Under the pieces are notes generated by a model. The model made no database searches. It saw only the letters and a program-made list of their open reading frames with translations, and was not told the DNA's origin. Position numbers and translations under genes: made by a program. A DNA stretch of 64,000 nt from CAWDZK01 sp963807005 (GTDB lineage Bacteria; Actinomycetota; Actinomycetes; JACCUZ01): assembly GCA_963807005.1 (NCBI GenBank), contig CAWDZK010000001.1, forward strand, positions 372,001 through 436,000, in the 5' to 3' direction. The number at the start of each line of letters is the position of its first letter. Positions within the stretch are counted from its first letter, which is position 1. This document shows, piece after piece, positions 34,037 to 40,933 of this stretch.

Positions 34037-34882
34037 ATGGCAGCCGATCCCGAGCTCGTCGAGCGGGCTCGCACCCTCCGTCGCGCTGGCCTCAGCGTCG
34101 AGCAGATCGCCGCTCGGCTGGAGCTGACCAGTCGGAGCATGGTCTACCGCTGGGTCCGCGACCTACCCGCTCCCGCCTGGACGGCGAGGCCCAACGCGAA
34201 GGACCACCTCCGGGAGCGGGCTCGCGCCCTGCGGCGACAGGGTGCGTCCTACAGCGAGATCACCGCCGCGCTCGGCGTCTCGTCCAGCAGCGTCTCTCTC
34301 TGGGTCCGGGACCTGCCCGTCCCCGAAGGCCTCCTGGCCCGAGCGCGGCATGCCCATCGGATCAACGGGGCTCGTTGGGAACGCGAACGGGCCCGGCGTG
34401 AGGCCGAGCGGTCAGAGGTCAAGCGCCGGGCAGCCCAGACCGTCGGACCACTCAGTGATCGCGACCTCCTGCTCGTGGGAGCGGCGCTGTACTGGGCGGA
34501 GGGCGCGAAGGACAAGCCCTACGCAAGGCGCGAGAAGATCGCTCTGATCAACAGCGATCCCACAGTGCTGCGCTTGTTCCTGAAGTGGCTGGACCTGATG
34601 CTGGTTCCTGACGAGCACCGTGGCTTCCGACTGTCGATCCACGAGACCGCGAATCTTGACGCTGCCCACGCGTTCTGGAGCAACGAGCTGAGCATCGCCC
34701 TCGACAGGTTCTCGCGCCCGACCATGAAACGGCATCAGCCCAAGACTGTCCGGCTCAACACGGGCAGCAGTTATCACGGGTGCCTGGTCGTCACCGTGCG
34801 GAAGAGCCGGGTGCTGTACCAACAGGTAGAGGGTCTGTGGCAGGGCATGGTCGCGGCCACGATGGACCAGAAGACGATCTGA
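34037..34882 (+). CDS. Double-HTH protein with LAGLIDADG-like C-terminal domain
   Basis: A 281-residue protein. The first 96 residues hold two tandem helix-turn-helix repeats, each ending in WVRDLP (residues 39-44 and 89-94), with ARTLRRAGLSVEQIAARL and ARALRRQGASYSEITAAL as the paired helices. A basic linker (about 105-135) leads to a C-terminal domain. There LLLVGAALYWAEGAKDKP followed by IALINSDPTVLRLFLKWL looks like the first half of a LAGLIDADG/WhiA-like fold. The assignment is by pattern. The 3' half appears less GC-rich than its neighbours, it is followed by a hairpin, and it lies directly before tRNA-Gln. The function is unknown: a regulator or a homing-endonuclease relative. Confidence 0.7.
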   Translation: MAADPELVERARTLRRAGLSVEQIAARLELTSRSMVYRWVRDLPAPAWTARPNAKDHLRERARALRRQGASYSEITAALGVSSSSVSLWVRDLPVPEGLLARARHAHRINGARWERERARREAERSEVKRRAAQTVGPLSDRDLLLVGAALYWAEGAKDKPYARREKIALINSDPTVLRLFLKWLDLMLVPDEHRGFRLSIHETANLDAAHAFWSNELSIALDRFSRPTMKRHQPKTVRLNTGSSYHGCLVVTVRKSRVLYQQVEGLWQGMVAATMDQKTI

Positions 34883-34900
34883 CGGGCTGAGGGAGCCCGT
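34882..34900 (+). terminator. Hairpin after HTH/LAGLIDADG-like gene
   Basis: ACGGGCT (34882-34888) and AGCCCGT (34894-34900) pair perfectly around GAGGG, starting at the last base of the stop codon. No T-tract follows. Confidence 0.55.
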
Positions 34901-34908
34901 GGTCCCGT

Positions 34909-34914
34909 TAGCCT
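34909..34914 (+). promoter_or_regulatory. -10 element for tRNA-Gln
   Basis: TAGCCT ends 9 bases before the first base of the tRNA, a normal distance for transcription of a tRNA with almost no leader. Confidence 0.45.
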
Positions 34915-34923
34915 GTGTGGCGA

Positions 34924-34996
34924 TCCGCCGTGGGGTAACTGGCAGCCCGCAGACCTTTGGAGTCTTGCAGTCCTGGTTCAAATCCAGGCGGCGGAG
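34924..34996 (+). tRNA. tRNA-Gln (anticodon TTG)
   Basis: A 73-base cloverleaf. The acceptor arms TCCGCCG (34924-34930) and CGGCGGA (34989-34995) pair perfectly, and the discriminator is G, as usual for tRNA-Gln. The anticodon loop CTTTGGA gives TTG at 34957-34959. The T-arm is CCTGG-TTCAAAT-CCAGG. The D-arm contains TAACTGGCA. CCA is not encoded. Confidence 0.95.
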
Positions 34997-35016
34997 CTAG
35001 CCGCCGGTACCCCGGG

Positions 35017-35022
35017 TATCCT
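35017..35022 (+). promoter_or_regulatory. -10 element TATCCT upstream of glmU
   Basis: TATCCT lies 55 bases before the GTG at 35078 and is the best match in the short region after the tRNA. Confidence 0.3.
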
Positions 35023-35077
35023 GCTGCCGTACAGCACGACGTCAGCCCGCCGCCTCGCTGCCAGGAGCGCGCCCCGC

Positions 35078-36574
35078 GTGAGTCCCGACCGACCGGCCGC
35101 CGTGGTCGTCCTCGCCGCCGGCGAGGGCACCCGGATGAAGTCGTCGATCCCGAAGGTGCTCCACCAGGTGGGCGGCCGCACCCTCGTGCACCATGCGGTG
35201 CTGGCCGCCGAGGGACTGGACCCCGAGCACCTGGTCGTGGTCGTCGGTCACGGGCGCGACCAGGTCGCCGCCCACCTCGCCGAGGTGACGCCCAAGGCGG
35301 CGACCGCGGTCCAGGACCAGCAGCTCGGCACCGGGCACGCCGTCGGGTGCGCCCTGGACGGCCTGCCCCCGCTGTCCGGCACCGTGGTCGTGACCTACGG
35401 CGACGTCCCCCTGCTCACCACGGCGACCCTGCAGGCGCTGCTCGACGAGCACACCGCTTCGGGCAACGCCGTGACGATCCTCACCGCAGCCCTCGACGAC
35501 CCGACCGGCTACGGCCGGGTGCTGCGCTCGGCCGACGGCTCGGTCAGCCGGGTGGTCGAGCAGAAGGACGGCACACCCGAGGAGCTCGCCGTTCCCGAGG
35601 TCAACTCGGGGGTGTACGCGTTCGACGCGTCCGCGCTCCGCGACGGCCTGGCCCGGCTCGACACCGACAACGCCCAGGGCGAGCTCTACCTCACCGACGT
35701 CGTCGGGCACGCCCGCGAGGCCGGCGGCCGGGTCGGGGCGGTGACGGTGACCGACACCTGGCAGGTCGAGGGCGTCAACACCCGGGTCCAGCTCGCCGGC
35801 CTGCACCGCGAGCTCAACCGACGGACGGTCGAGCGCTGGATGCTCGCGGGCACCACGGTCATGGACCCGGCGACCACCTGGATCGACACCGACGTCACCC
35901 TCCAGCCGGAGACGGTGCTCGAGCCGAACGTCGTCCTCCGGGGCCGCACGAGCATCGCCACCGGGGCGGTGGTCGGCCCCGACTGCCTGCTCTCCGACAC
36001 GACCGTCGGCGCCGGCGCGACGGTGCGCAACACCACCTCGGACGGAGCGGTCATCGGGCCGGAGTCCGAGGTCGGCCCCTACACCTACCTGCGTCCCGGC
36101 ACCCGGCTGGGTCGTGGCGCCAAGGCCGGCGGCTTCGTCGAGATGAAGAAGGCCGACATCGGCGACGGCGCGAAGGTCCCGCACCTGTCCTACGTCGGCG
36201 ACGCCACCGTCGGCACCGGTGCGAACATCGGCGCCGGCACGATCTTCGCCAACTACGACGGCATCGCCAAGCACCACACGACCGTCGGTGAGCACAGCTT
36301 CGTCGGCAGCGACTCGGTGCTGATCGGCGGGGTCCACGTCGGCGACGGCGCCTACGTCGCGGCCGGCTCGACCATCACCGGCGACGTCGCACCGGGCGAG
36401 CTTGCGGTCGCCCGCGGGAAGCAGCGCGGCATCGCCGGCTGGGTCGCCCGCCGCCGGGCCGGCACCCGGACCGCCGAGGCGGCCGAACGGGCCCTGGCCC
36501 GCGGCGCCGCGGAGCGGGACGATCAGGAGCAGCGGGACGCGACCAGCAGCCACAGCGAAGGGCCGGGAGCATGA
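35078..36574 (+). CDS. glmU: Bifunctional GlmU (GlcN-1-P acetyltransferase / GlcNAc-1-P uridyltransferase)
   Basis: A 498-residue enzyme that makes UDP-N-acetylglucosamine for peptidoglycan. The N-terminal uridyltransferase has VVVLAAGEGTRMKSSIPKVLH near residues 8-28, LGTGHAVGCAL near 83-93, and YGDVPLLT near 107-114. The C-terminal left-handed beta-helix (about 255-465) has repeated hexapeptides. Its acetyltransferase site includes KAGGFVEMKKADIGDGAKV and IGAGTIFANYDG. The last 35 residues are an Arg/Ala/Glu-rich tail. It starts with GTG 35078 and its stop overlaps the prs ATG. The glmU-prs pairing is conserved in actinobacteria. Confidence 0.96.
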   Translation: MSPDRPAAVVVLAAGEGTRMKSSIPKVLHQVGGRTLVHHAVLAAEGLDPEHLVVVVGHGRDQVAAHLAEVTPKAATAVQDQQLGTGHAVGCALDGLPPLSGTVVVTYGDVPLLTTATLQALLDEHTASGNAVTILTAALDDPTGYGRVLRSADGSVSRVVEQKDGTPEELAVPEVNSGVYAFDASALRDGLARLDTDNAQGELYLTDVVGHAREAGGRVGAVTVTDTWQVEGVNTRVQLAGLHRELNRRTVERWMLAGTTVMDPATTWIDTDVTLQPETVLEPNVVLRGRTSIATGAVVGPDCLLSDTTVGAGATVRNTTSDGAVIGPESEVGPYTYLRPGTRLGRGAKAGGFVEMKKADIGDGAKVPHLSYVGDATVGTGANIGAGTIFANYDGIAKHHTTVGEHSFVGSDSVLIGGVHVGDGAYVAAGSTITGDVAPGELAVARGKQRGIAGWVARRRAGTRTAEAAERALARGAAERDDQEQRDATSSHSEGPGA

Positions 36575-37551
36575 GCTTCATCAAGACCACGGGCGAGAAG
36601 AAGCTCATGCTCTTCTCCGGCCGTGCCCACCCCGACCTGGCCGAGGCGGTGGCCACCGAGCTCGGCATCGAGCTCACCCCGACGACCGCCTACGACTTCG
36701 CCAACGGCGAGATCTACATCCGCTACAAGGAGTCGGTCCGCGGCTGCGACGCCTTCGTGCTGCAGAGCTGCACCTCGCCCATCAACACCTGGGTGATGGA
36801 GACGCTGATCATGGTGGACGCGCTCAAGCGCGCCAGCGCCAAGCGGATCACCGTGGTCATGCCGTTCTTCCCCTATGCCCGCCAGGACAAGAAGGGCCGC
36901 GGCCGGGAGCCCATCTCGGCCCGGCTGGTCGCCGACCTGTTCGCCACCGCCGGCGCCGACCGCCTGATGGCGGTCGACCTTCACACCGCCCAGATCCAGG
37001 GCTTCTTCGACGGTCCCGTCGACCACCTCTACGCGCTGCCGCTGCTGTCGTCGTACGTCAAGCGCCGGGTGGAGAGCTCACGGGTCACCATCGTGTCCCC
37101 GGACGCCGGCCGGCTCCGGCTGGCGGAGCGCTGGTCGGAGACGATGTACGGCGCCCCGCTGGCGTTCATCCACAAGACCCGCGACCCCGACCGGCCCAAC
37201 GAGACCAAGGCCAACCGGGTCGTCGGTGACGTCGCCGGCCGGGTCTGCATCTTGCAGGACGACATGATCGACACGGCCGGGACGATCACCAAGGCGGCTG
37301 ACGCGCTGTTCGCCGAGGGCGCTGCCGACGTGATCATCGCGGCGACGCACGGCATCTTCTCCGGCCCCGCGGTCGACCGGCTGAAGAACTCCGGCGTCAG
37401 CGAGGTGGTGGTCACCGACACCCTGCCGATCGGGGACGAGGTGCGCTTCGACAAGCTCACGGTCCTGCCCATCTCGACCCTGCTGGCTCGCGCGGTGCGT
37501 GAGGTGTTCGACGACGGCTCGGTGACCAGCCTGTTCGACGGGCACGCCTGA
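36571..37551 (+). CDS. prs: Ribose-phosphate pyrophosphokinase
   Basis: A 326-residue enzyme that makes PRPP from ribose 5-phosphate and ATP for nucleotide, histidine, tryptophan and arabinan-precursor synthesis. It has KLMLFSGRAHPDLAEAV near residues 11-27, FANGEIYIRYKESVRG near 45-60, MPFFPYARQDKKGRGREP near 97-114, AVDLHTAQIQGFF near 135-147, VSPDAG near 174-179, and the PRPP loop DDMIDTAGTI near 228-237. Length is normal. The ATG overlaps the glmU stop (ATGA), so the two are coupled. Confidence 0.97.
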   Translation: MSFIKTTGEKKLMLFSGRAHPDLAEAVATELGIELTPTTAYDFANGEIYIRYKESVRGCDAFVLQSCTSPINTWVMETLIMVDALKRASAKRITVVMPFFPYARQDKKGRGREPISARLVADLFATAGADRLMAVDLHTAQIQGFFDGPVDHLYALPLLSSYVKRRVESSRVTIVSPDAGRLRLAERWSETMYGAPLAFIHKTRDPDRPNETKANRVVGDVAGRVCILQDDMIDTAGTITKAADALFAEGAADVIIAATHGIFSGPAVDRLKNSGVSEVVVTDTLPIGDEVRFDKLTVLPISTLLARAVREVFDDGSVTSLFDGHA

Positions 37552-37599
37552 CGCCGGCCCGACGAGCACGATGGACGTGTCGCCTCTCCGTCGACCCGC

Positions 37600-38274
37600 T
37601 CAGCCGGGGGTCAGGTTGCGGTCCTGCATCTCCCATGCATGGTCCAGCGCGTGGTAGGCCGTGTGCCGGAGCAGGTAGGGGATCGTCCAGTTGCCGAGCG
37701 GCTTGCCCTCGGCGTACCAGGCGCGCATGGCCGCGACGAAGCGCTCGCGGTGCGCTGCGAGGCCGTCCGGCGTGAGCAGGTCCTCCAGCTCGGTGGGCAC
37801 CTTCACCCGCTTCGAGAAGTCCTGACCCTCGACGTTCAGCACGTGCCGGACGATCTGCTGCCGGTCGCGGCCGCCGCCGCGCGGACCAGGACGCAGGTCG
37901 GGCGAGACACGTGCCGCGACGTCGTCGAACTCCGCCCAGGCGGCCCGGAGCAGCCGGATGCTGCGCGCGAAGACCGGAGGGTCCATCGGGAGGCGGTCGA
38001 GGCTCGACGGGGCGAACGAGATGCCCCAGAAGTCGGTCGACCCGACGCCGCGGTACCGCTCGACGACGTCAAGCTCCGTCTGTCCGGCCAGCTCCTTCCC
38101 GAGACGAGCTCGCTTCGCGACCGGCAGGTAGCGCGGCAGGTACGACCGGAGCTTCTCGAGCGCCTGTGCCTCGTCCCGGCCGTTCCGCTCGAGACCCGGC
38201 CAGTCGACGGCGACGGCGACCCACTTCTTGTCCCTGGTGGGCTGCTCCACCTGCACGCGAAGGCCCGAGGCCAT
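37600..38274 (-). CDS. DinB-like hypothetical protein
   Basis: A 224-residue protein. The N-terminal half (KKWVAVAVDWPGLERNG, then EALEKL-like helices) resembles a domain seen in actinobacterial hypotheticals. The C-terminal third ends with YLLRHTAYHALDHAWEMQDRN, whose spaced histidines fit the metal site of the DinB/YfiT fold, together with IVRHVLNVEGQDF near residue 150. The ATG at 38274 has GGAGGGAG upstream. It converges with prs 48 bases away. Catalytic activity is unknown; many DinB-fold proteins are thiol-transferases. Confidence 0.65.
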   Translation of the reverse strand: MASGLRVQVEQPTRDKKWVAVAVDWPGLERNGRDEAQALEKLRSYLPRYLPVAKRARLGKELAGQTELDVVERYRGVGSTDFWGISFAPSSLDRLPMDPPVFARSIRLLRAAWAEFDDVAARVSPDLRPGPRGGGRDRQQIVRHVLNVEGQDFSKRVKVPTELEDLLTPDGLAAHRERFVAAMRAWYAEGKPLGNWTIPYLLRHTAYHALDHAWEMQDRNLTPG

Positions 38275-38360
38275 CGCCACTCCCTCCGTCGGCGGGGTCC
38301 AGCACACCAGGTCGCGTGCCGCCGTCGGTGATGCCCCTAGGCCGGGCTCCCACACACTGG

Positions 38361-38390
38361 TTCGACCGCCCGACCTGGCGCGGCTAGACT
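38361..38390 (+). promoter_or_regulatory. Promoter of rplY
   Basis: TTCGAC at 38361-38366 and TAGACT at 38385-38390 are separated by 18 bases. The leader to the GTG at 38520 is about 120 bases long, and I see no further motif in it. Confidence 0.45.
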
Positions 38391-38519
38391 GCTGCAGTTG
38401 CCCGGCGAGGGAGCCCTTCGGCCTCCGTGATCGACGGGGTGCCGTGGACCGTCCCACGAGCCTCCTTCTCGCCCGGCGCCAGACCCACCAGACGAACGCC
38501 CGCGAGGAGTACCCCAGCC

Positions 38520-39200
38520 GTGTCCGAGGTCCGCATTTCCGCCGAGTACCGCACCGAGTTCGGCAAGGGCGCCGCCCGCCGCATCCGCCGTGACAACAAG
38601 GTGCCCGCCGTCCTGTACGGCCACGGCTCCGACCCACGGCACATCTCGCTCCCGGGCCACGACCTGATGATGGCGCTGAAGGCCTCGAACGTCCTGCTCA
38701 CGCTCGACCTGGACGGCTCGGACGAGCTCGCGCTGCCCAAGGACGTCCAGCGCGACCCGATCAAGGGCTTCCTCGAGCACGTCGACCTCGTCCTGGTCCG
38801 CCGTGGCGAGAAGGTCACCGTCGAGATCCCCGTGCACGTGGTCGGCTCGGCGGCGCCGGACACGCTGGTCGCCAACGACCTCAACGCGCTGTCGATCGAG
38901 GCCGAGGCCACCCACATCCCGGCAGCCGTCGAGGTGTCGATCGAGGGGCTGACCGTGGGCGCCCAGATCCACGCCAAGGACGTCGTGCTGCCGGCCGGCT
39001 CGACCCTGGCCACCGACCCGGAGGCTCTGGTCGTGCACATCAGCGCCGCCCCGACCGCCGACCAGCTCGAGGCCGAGCTGGCCGAGGCCGAGGCCGAGGT
39101 CGGCATCGTGCAGGAGCCCTCCGAGGCCGAGCAGGCCGCCGAGGCTCCCGCCGCGGCGGACGAGGGCTCCGCCGACGAGGGCGACAAGGCCGAGGGCTGA
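38520..39200 (+). CDS. rplY: 50S ribosomal protein L25 (CTC type)
   Basis: A 226-residue L25/general-stress (CTC) protein that binds 5S rRNA. The N-terminal L25 domain (residues 1-93) has EYRTEFGKGAARRIRRDNKVPAVLYGHG. The beta-barrel TL5 domain (about 95-190) has EVSIEGLTVGAQIHAKDVVLP. The tail from about 185 is very rich in Glu and Ala (LEAELAEAEAEVG and on), usual in actinobacterial L25. The start is GTG 38520 with GAGGAG upstream. The order glmU-prs-rplY-pth is conserved, here interrupted by the DinB-like gene on the other strand. Confidence 0.95.
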   Translation: MSEVRISAEYRTEFGKGAARRIRRDNKVPAVLYGHGSDPRHISLPGHDLMMALKASNVLLTLDLDGSDELALPKDVQRDPIKGFLEHVDLVLVRRGEKVTVEIPVHVVGSAAPDTLVANDLNALSIEAEATHIPAAVEVSIEGLTVGAQIHAKDVVLPAGSTLATDPEALVVHISAAPTADQLEAELAEAEAEVGIVQEPSEAEQAAEAPAAADEGSADEGDKAEG

Positions 39201-39250
39201 GGCTCTTCCGCCGCCGCGGCGACCGGCCCAGCAGCGCATCGGTCGACGGC

Positions 39251-39823
39251 GTGAGCGACGACGTCTGGCTGGTGGTCGGGCTCGGTAACCCCGGGCCCGG
39301 CTACGCCGGCAACCGGCACAACGTCGGCTTCATGGTCGTCGACCTGCTCGCCGAGCGGATGGGCGCCCGGTTCAAGGCGAACAAGGCGCGGGCGGAGGTC
39401 GTCGAGGGCCGGCTGTCGGGCGTCCGGGTGGTGCTGGCCAAGCCGCGCACGTTCATGAACGACTCCGGTGGCCCGGTCACCGGGCTGAGGGACTTCTTCA
39501 AGGTGCCGGTGGAGCGGCTCGTCGTCGTGCACGACGAGCTCGACCTGCCGTACGGCGGGCTGCGGCTCAAGCTCGGCGGCGGCGACAACGGCCACAACGG
39601 CCTCAAGTCGATCCGGCGTTCGCTGGGGACCGGGGAGTTCCACCGGGTGCGGTTCGGCATCGGCCGCCCGCCCGGCCGGATGGATGCGGCCGCGTTCGTG
39701 CTGCGGGACTTCGGTGCCGCCGAGCGCAAGGACCTCGACCTGGAGGTCGACCGCGCCGCCGACGCCGTCGAGGCCCTGGTCACCGAGGGCCTCGAGCGGG
39801 CCCAGAACAGCCACAACACCTAG
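39251..39823 (+). CDS. pth: Peptidyl-tRNA hydrolase
   Basis: A 190-residue monomeric hydrolase that frees tRNA from abandoned peptidyl-tRNA. It shows LVVGLGNPGPGYAGNRHNVGFMVV near residues 7-30 with catalytic His23, KPRTFMNDSGGPV near 65-77, VVHDELDLPYGGLRLKLGGGDNGHNGLKS near 95-123 with catalytic Asp, and RVRFGIGRPPGRMD near 135-148. The start GTG is 50 bases after the rplY stop. The C-terminal helix ends normally. The GNAT gene on the opposite strand ends 18 bases on. Confidence 0.96.
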   Translation: MSDDVWLVVGLGNPGPGYAGNRHNVGFMVVDLLAERMGARFKANKARAEVVEGRLSGVRVVLAKPRTFMNDSGGPVTGLRDFFKVPVERLVVVHDELDLPYGGLRLKLGGGDNGHNGLKSIRRSLGTGEFHRVRFGIGRPPGRMDAAAFVLRDFGAAERKDLDLEVDRAADAVEALVTEGLERAQNSHNT

Positions 39824-39841
39824 GCCGGACGGCTCGCGACC

Positions 39842-40363
39842 TCAGGCGACGAGCTGCAGGTCGCCGCGGCCGCTGCGCAGGTCCTGCAGTGGCCGCTCGA
39901 CGACCACGGTCGCGTCCTCCCGGCGCACCGCAGCAGCCCCGGCGGCGAGCCGTCGCAGCAGGGTCGCGTTCTCGCCGTGCACGTGCATCCGCACCTGCGT
40001 CGCCCCGCGCCCGGCCGCTTCGGCCAGCGCAAGGTCCAGCATCGCCCGGCCGAGCCCGCGGCGCTGCCAGCCGTCCGCCACGACCGCGCTCACCTCGACG
40101 ATGCCGGCTGGGCCGGCTGGGCCGGCCGGGCCGTCGGAGACGACGGCCCAGCCGGCATGGCCGAGCAGGACCGGGCCGCTGGCGGCGACCCAGGCGCCGT
40201 GGGTGCCGTCCTGCCGCAGCAGGGCCGCCAGCAGGCGGCTGCTCGGGTTGCCGATCCCGGTGCAGAAGCGGAGGAACGCCGACTGGGGGGACAGCCCCGC
40301 CAGCAGGGCCCGGAGGCCCTCGGTGTCGAAGTCGCCGGCTCGGCGCAGCTGGATTCGATCCAT
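39842..40363 (-). CDS. GNAT-family acetyltransferase
   Basis: A 173-residue N-acetyltransferase. The acetyl-CoA motif VVADGWQRRGLGRAMLDLALAEA is near residues 96-118, preceded by strand GIVEVSAV. FLRFCTG is near 30-36. A low-complexity GPAGPAGPAG loop (residues 78-87) precedes the core. The C-terminal strand is ATVVVERPL. The substrate is unknown. The ATG at 40363 is read from a divergent promoter shared with the HxlR regulator; the -10 TAGCCT (40383-40378 on this strand) ends 14 bases before the ATG. Confidence 0.8.
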   Translation of the reverse strand: MDRIQLRRAGDFDTEGLRALLAGLSPQSAFLRFCTGIGNPSSRLLAALLRQDGTHGAWVAASGPVLLGHAGWAVVSDGPAGPAGPAGIVEVSAVVADGWQRRGLGRAMLDLALAEAAGRGATQVRMHVHGENATLLRRLAAGAAAVRREDATVVVERPLQDLRSGRGDLQLVA

Positions 40364-40365
40364 GA

Positions 40366-40393
40366 ACCCAGAGGGTGAGGCTAGGCTCTGGGT
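40366..40393. promoter_or_regulatory. 8-bp inverted repeat enclosing divergent -10 boxes
   Basis: ACCCAGAG (40366-40373) and CTCTGGGT (40386-40393) are a perfect inverted repeat with a 12-base spacer. The spacer holds AGGCTA, the -10 TAGCCT of the minus strand (40378-40383), and TAGGCT (40382-40387) of the plus strand overlaps it. A dimeric protein bound here would control both the GNAT and the HxlR gene. Confidence 0.6.
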
Positions 40394-40398
40394 CTGTC

Positions 40399-40408
40399 AA
40401 GTGAACTT
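40399..40408. promoter_or_regulatory. AAGTGAACTT, possible HxlR autoregulatory site
   Basis: A near-perfect palindrome of AAGT and ACTT arms about 12 bases downstream of the plus-strand -10 and 18 bases before the GTG of the HxlR gene. The position suits a repressor of its own transcription. Confidence 0.45.
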
Positions 40409-40426
40409 AGACGGAGGAGGCAGCCG

Positions 40427-40906
40427 GTGACCGACCCCGACGCGCTCCGGTGGTCGACCGAGAGCTGCACCATCCAGCGCACCGCCGAGGCGATCGGTGA
40501 CCGCTGGTCGCTGGTGGTGCTGCGTGAGCTGTTCTCCGGCATCCGGCGGTTCGACCAGCTCACCGTGCGCACCGCGATCCCGAGGCAGGTCCTCACCGCC
40601 CGGCTGGCCCGGCTGACCGACCTGGGGATCGTGCGGCGGGTGCCGTACCAGGAGCCCGGCCGGCGCACCCGGGACGAGTACCGGCTCACCCAGCGGGGCC
40701 TGGACCTCTACCCGGTGCTGATGGCGATGGCCGCCTGGGGCGACCGCTACCTCGCCGACGACGCCGGGCCGCCGTTCGAGTTCGTCCACCGCGACTGCGG
40801 CGAGCCGCTCGACCTCGTCCTGCGCTGCGCCGCCGGCCACGAGCTCGACAGCAGCCGCGCGGTGTCCGGGCGCCCCGGGCCGGGCGCCAAGCCTCGTACC
40901 GCCTGA
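40427..40906 (+). CDS. HxlR-family transcriptional regulator
   Basis: A 159-residue winged-helix regulator. The family signature CTIQRTAEAIGDRWSLVVLREL is near residues 14-35. The helix-turn-helix GIRRFDQLTVRTAIPRQVLTARL and wing VPYQEPGRRTRDEYRLT follow. The C-terminal region has FVHRDCGEPLDLVLRCAAGHE, where two Cys and two His could bind a metal or sense redox state. GGAGGAGGCAGCC precedes the GTG as ribosome site. It is divergent from the GNAT gene with palindromes in the shared promoter, so it probably controls itself and that neighbour. Confidence 0.87.
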   Translation: MTDPDALRWSTESCTIQRTAEAIGDRWSLVVLRELFSGIRRFDQLTVRTAIPRQVLTARLARLTDLGIVRRVPYQEPGRRTRDEYRLTQRGLDLYPVLMAMAAWGDRYLADDAGPPFEFVHRDCGEPLDLVLRCAAGHELDSSRAVSGRPGPGAKPRTA

Positions 40907-40933
40907 CCGGCAGCCGGATCGGCGGCCGGTGGT

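Noticed and set aside
34037..34996. A tRNA-associated integrative element
   Set aside because: No integrase, no duplicated tRNA 3' end and no other mobile gene lies near tRNA-Gln.
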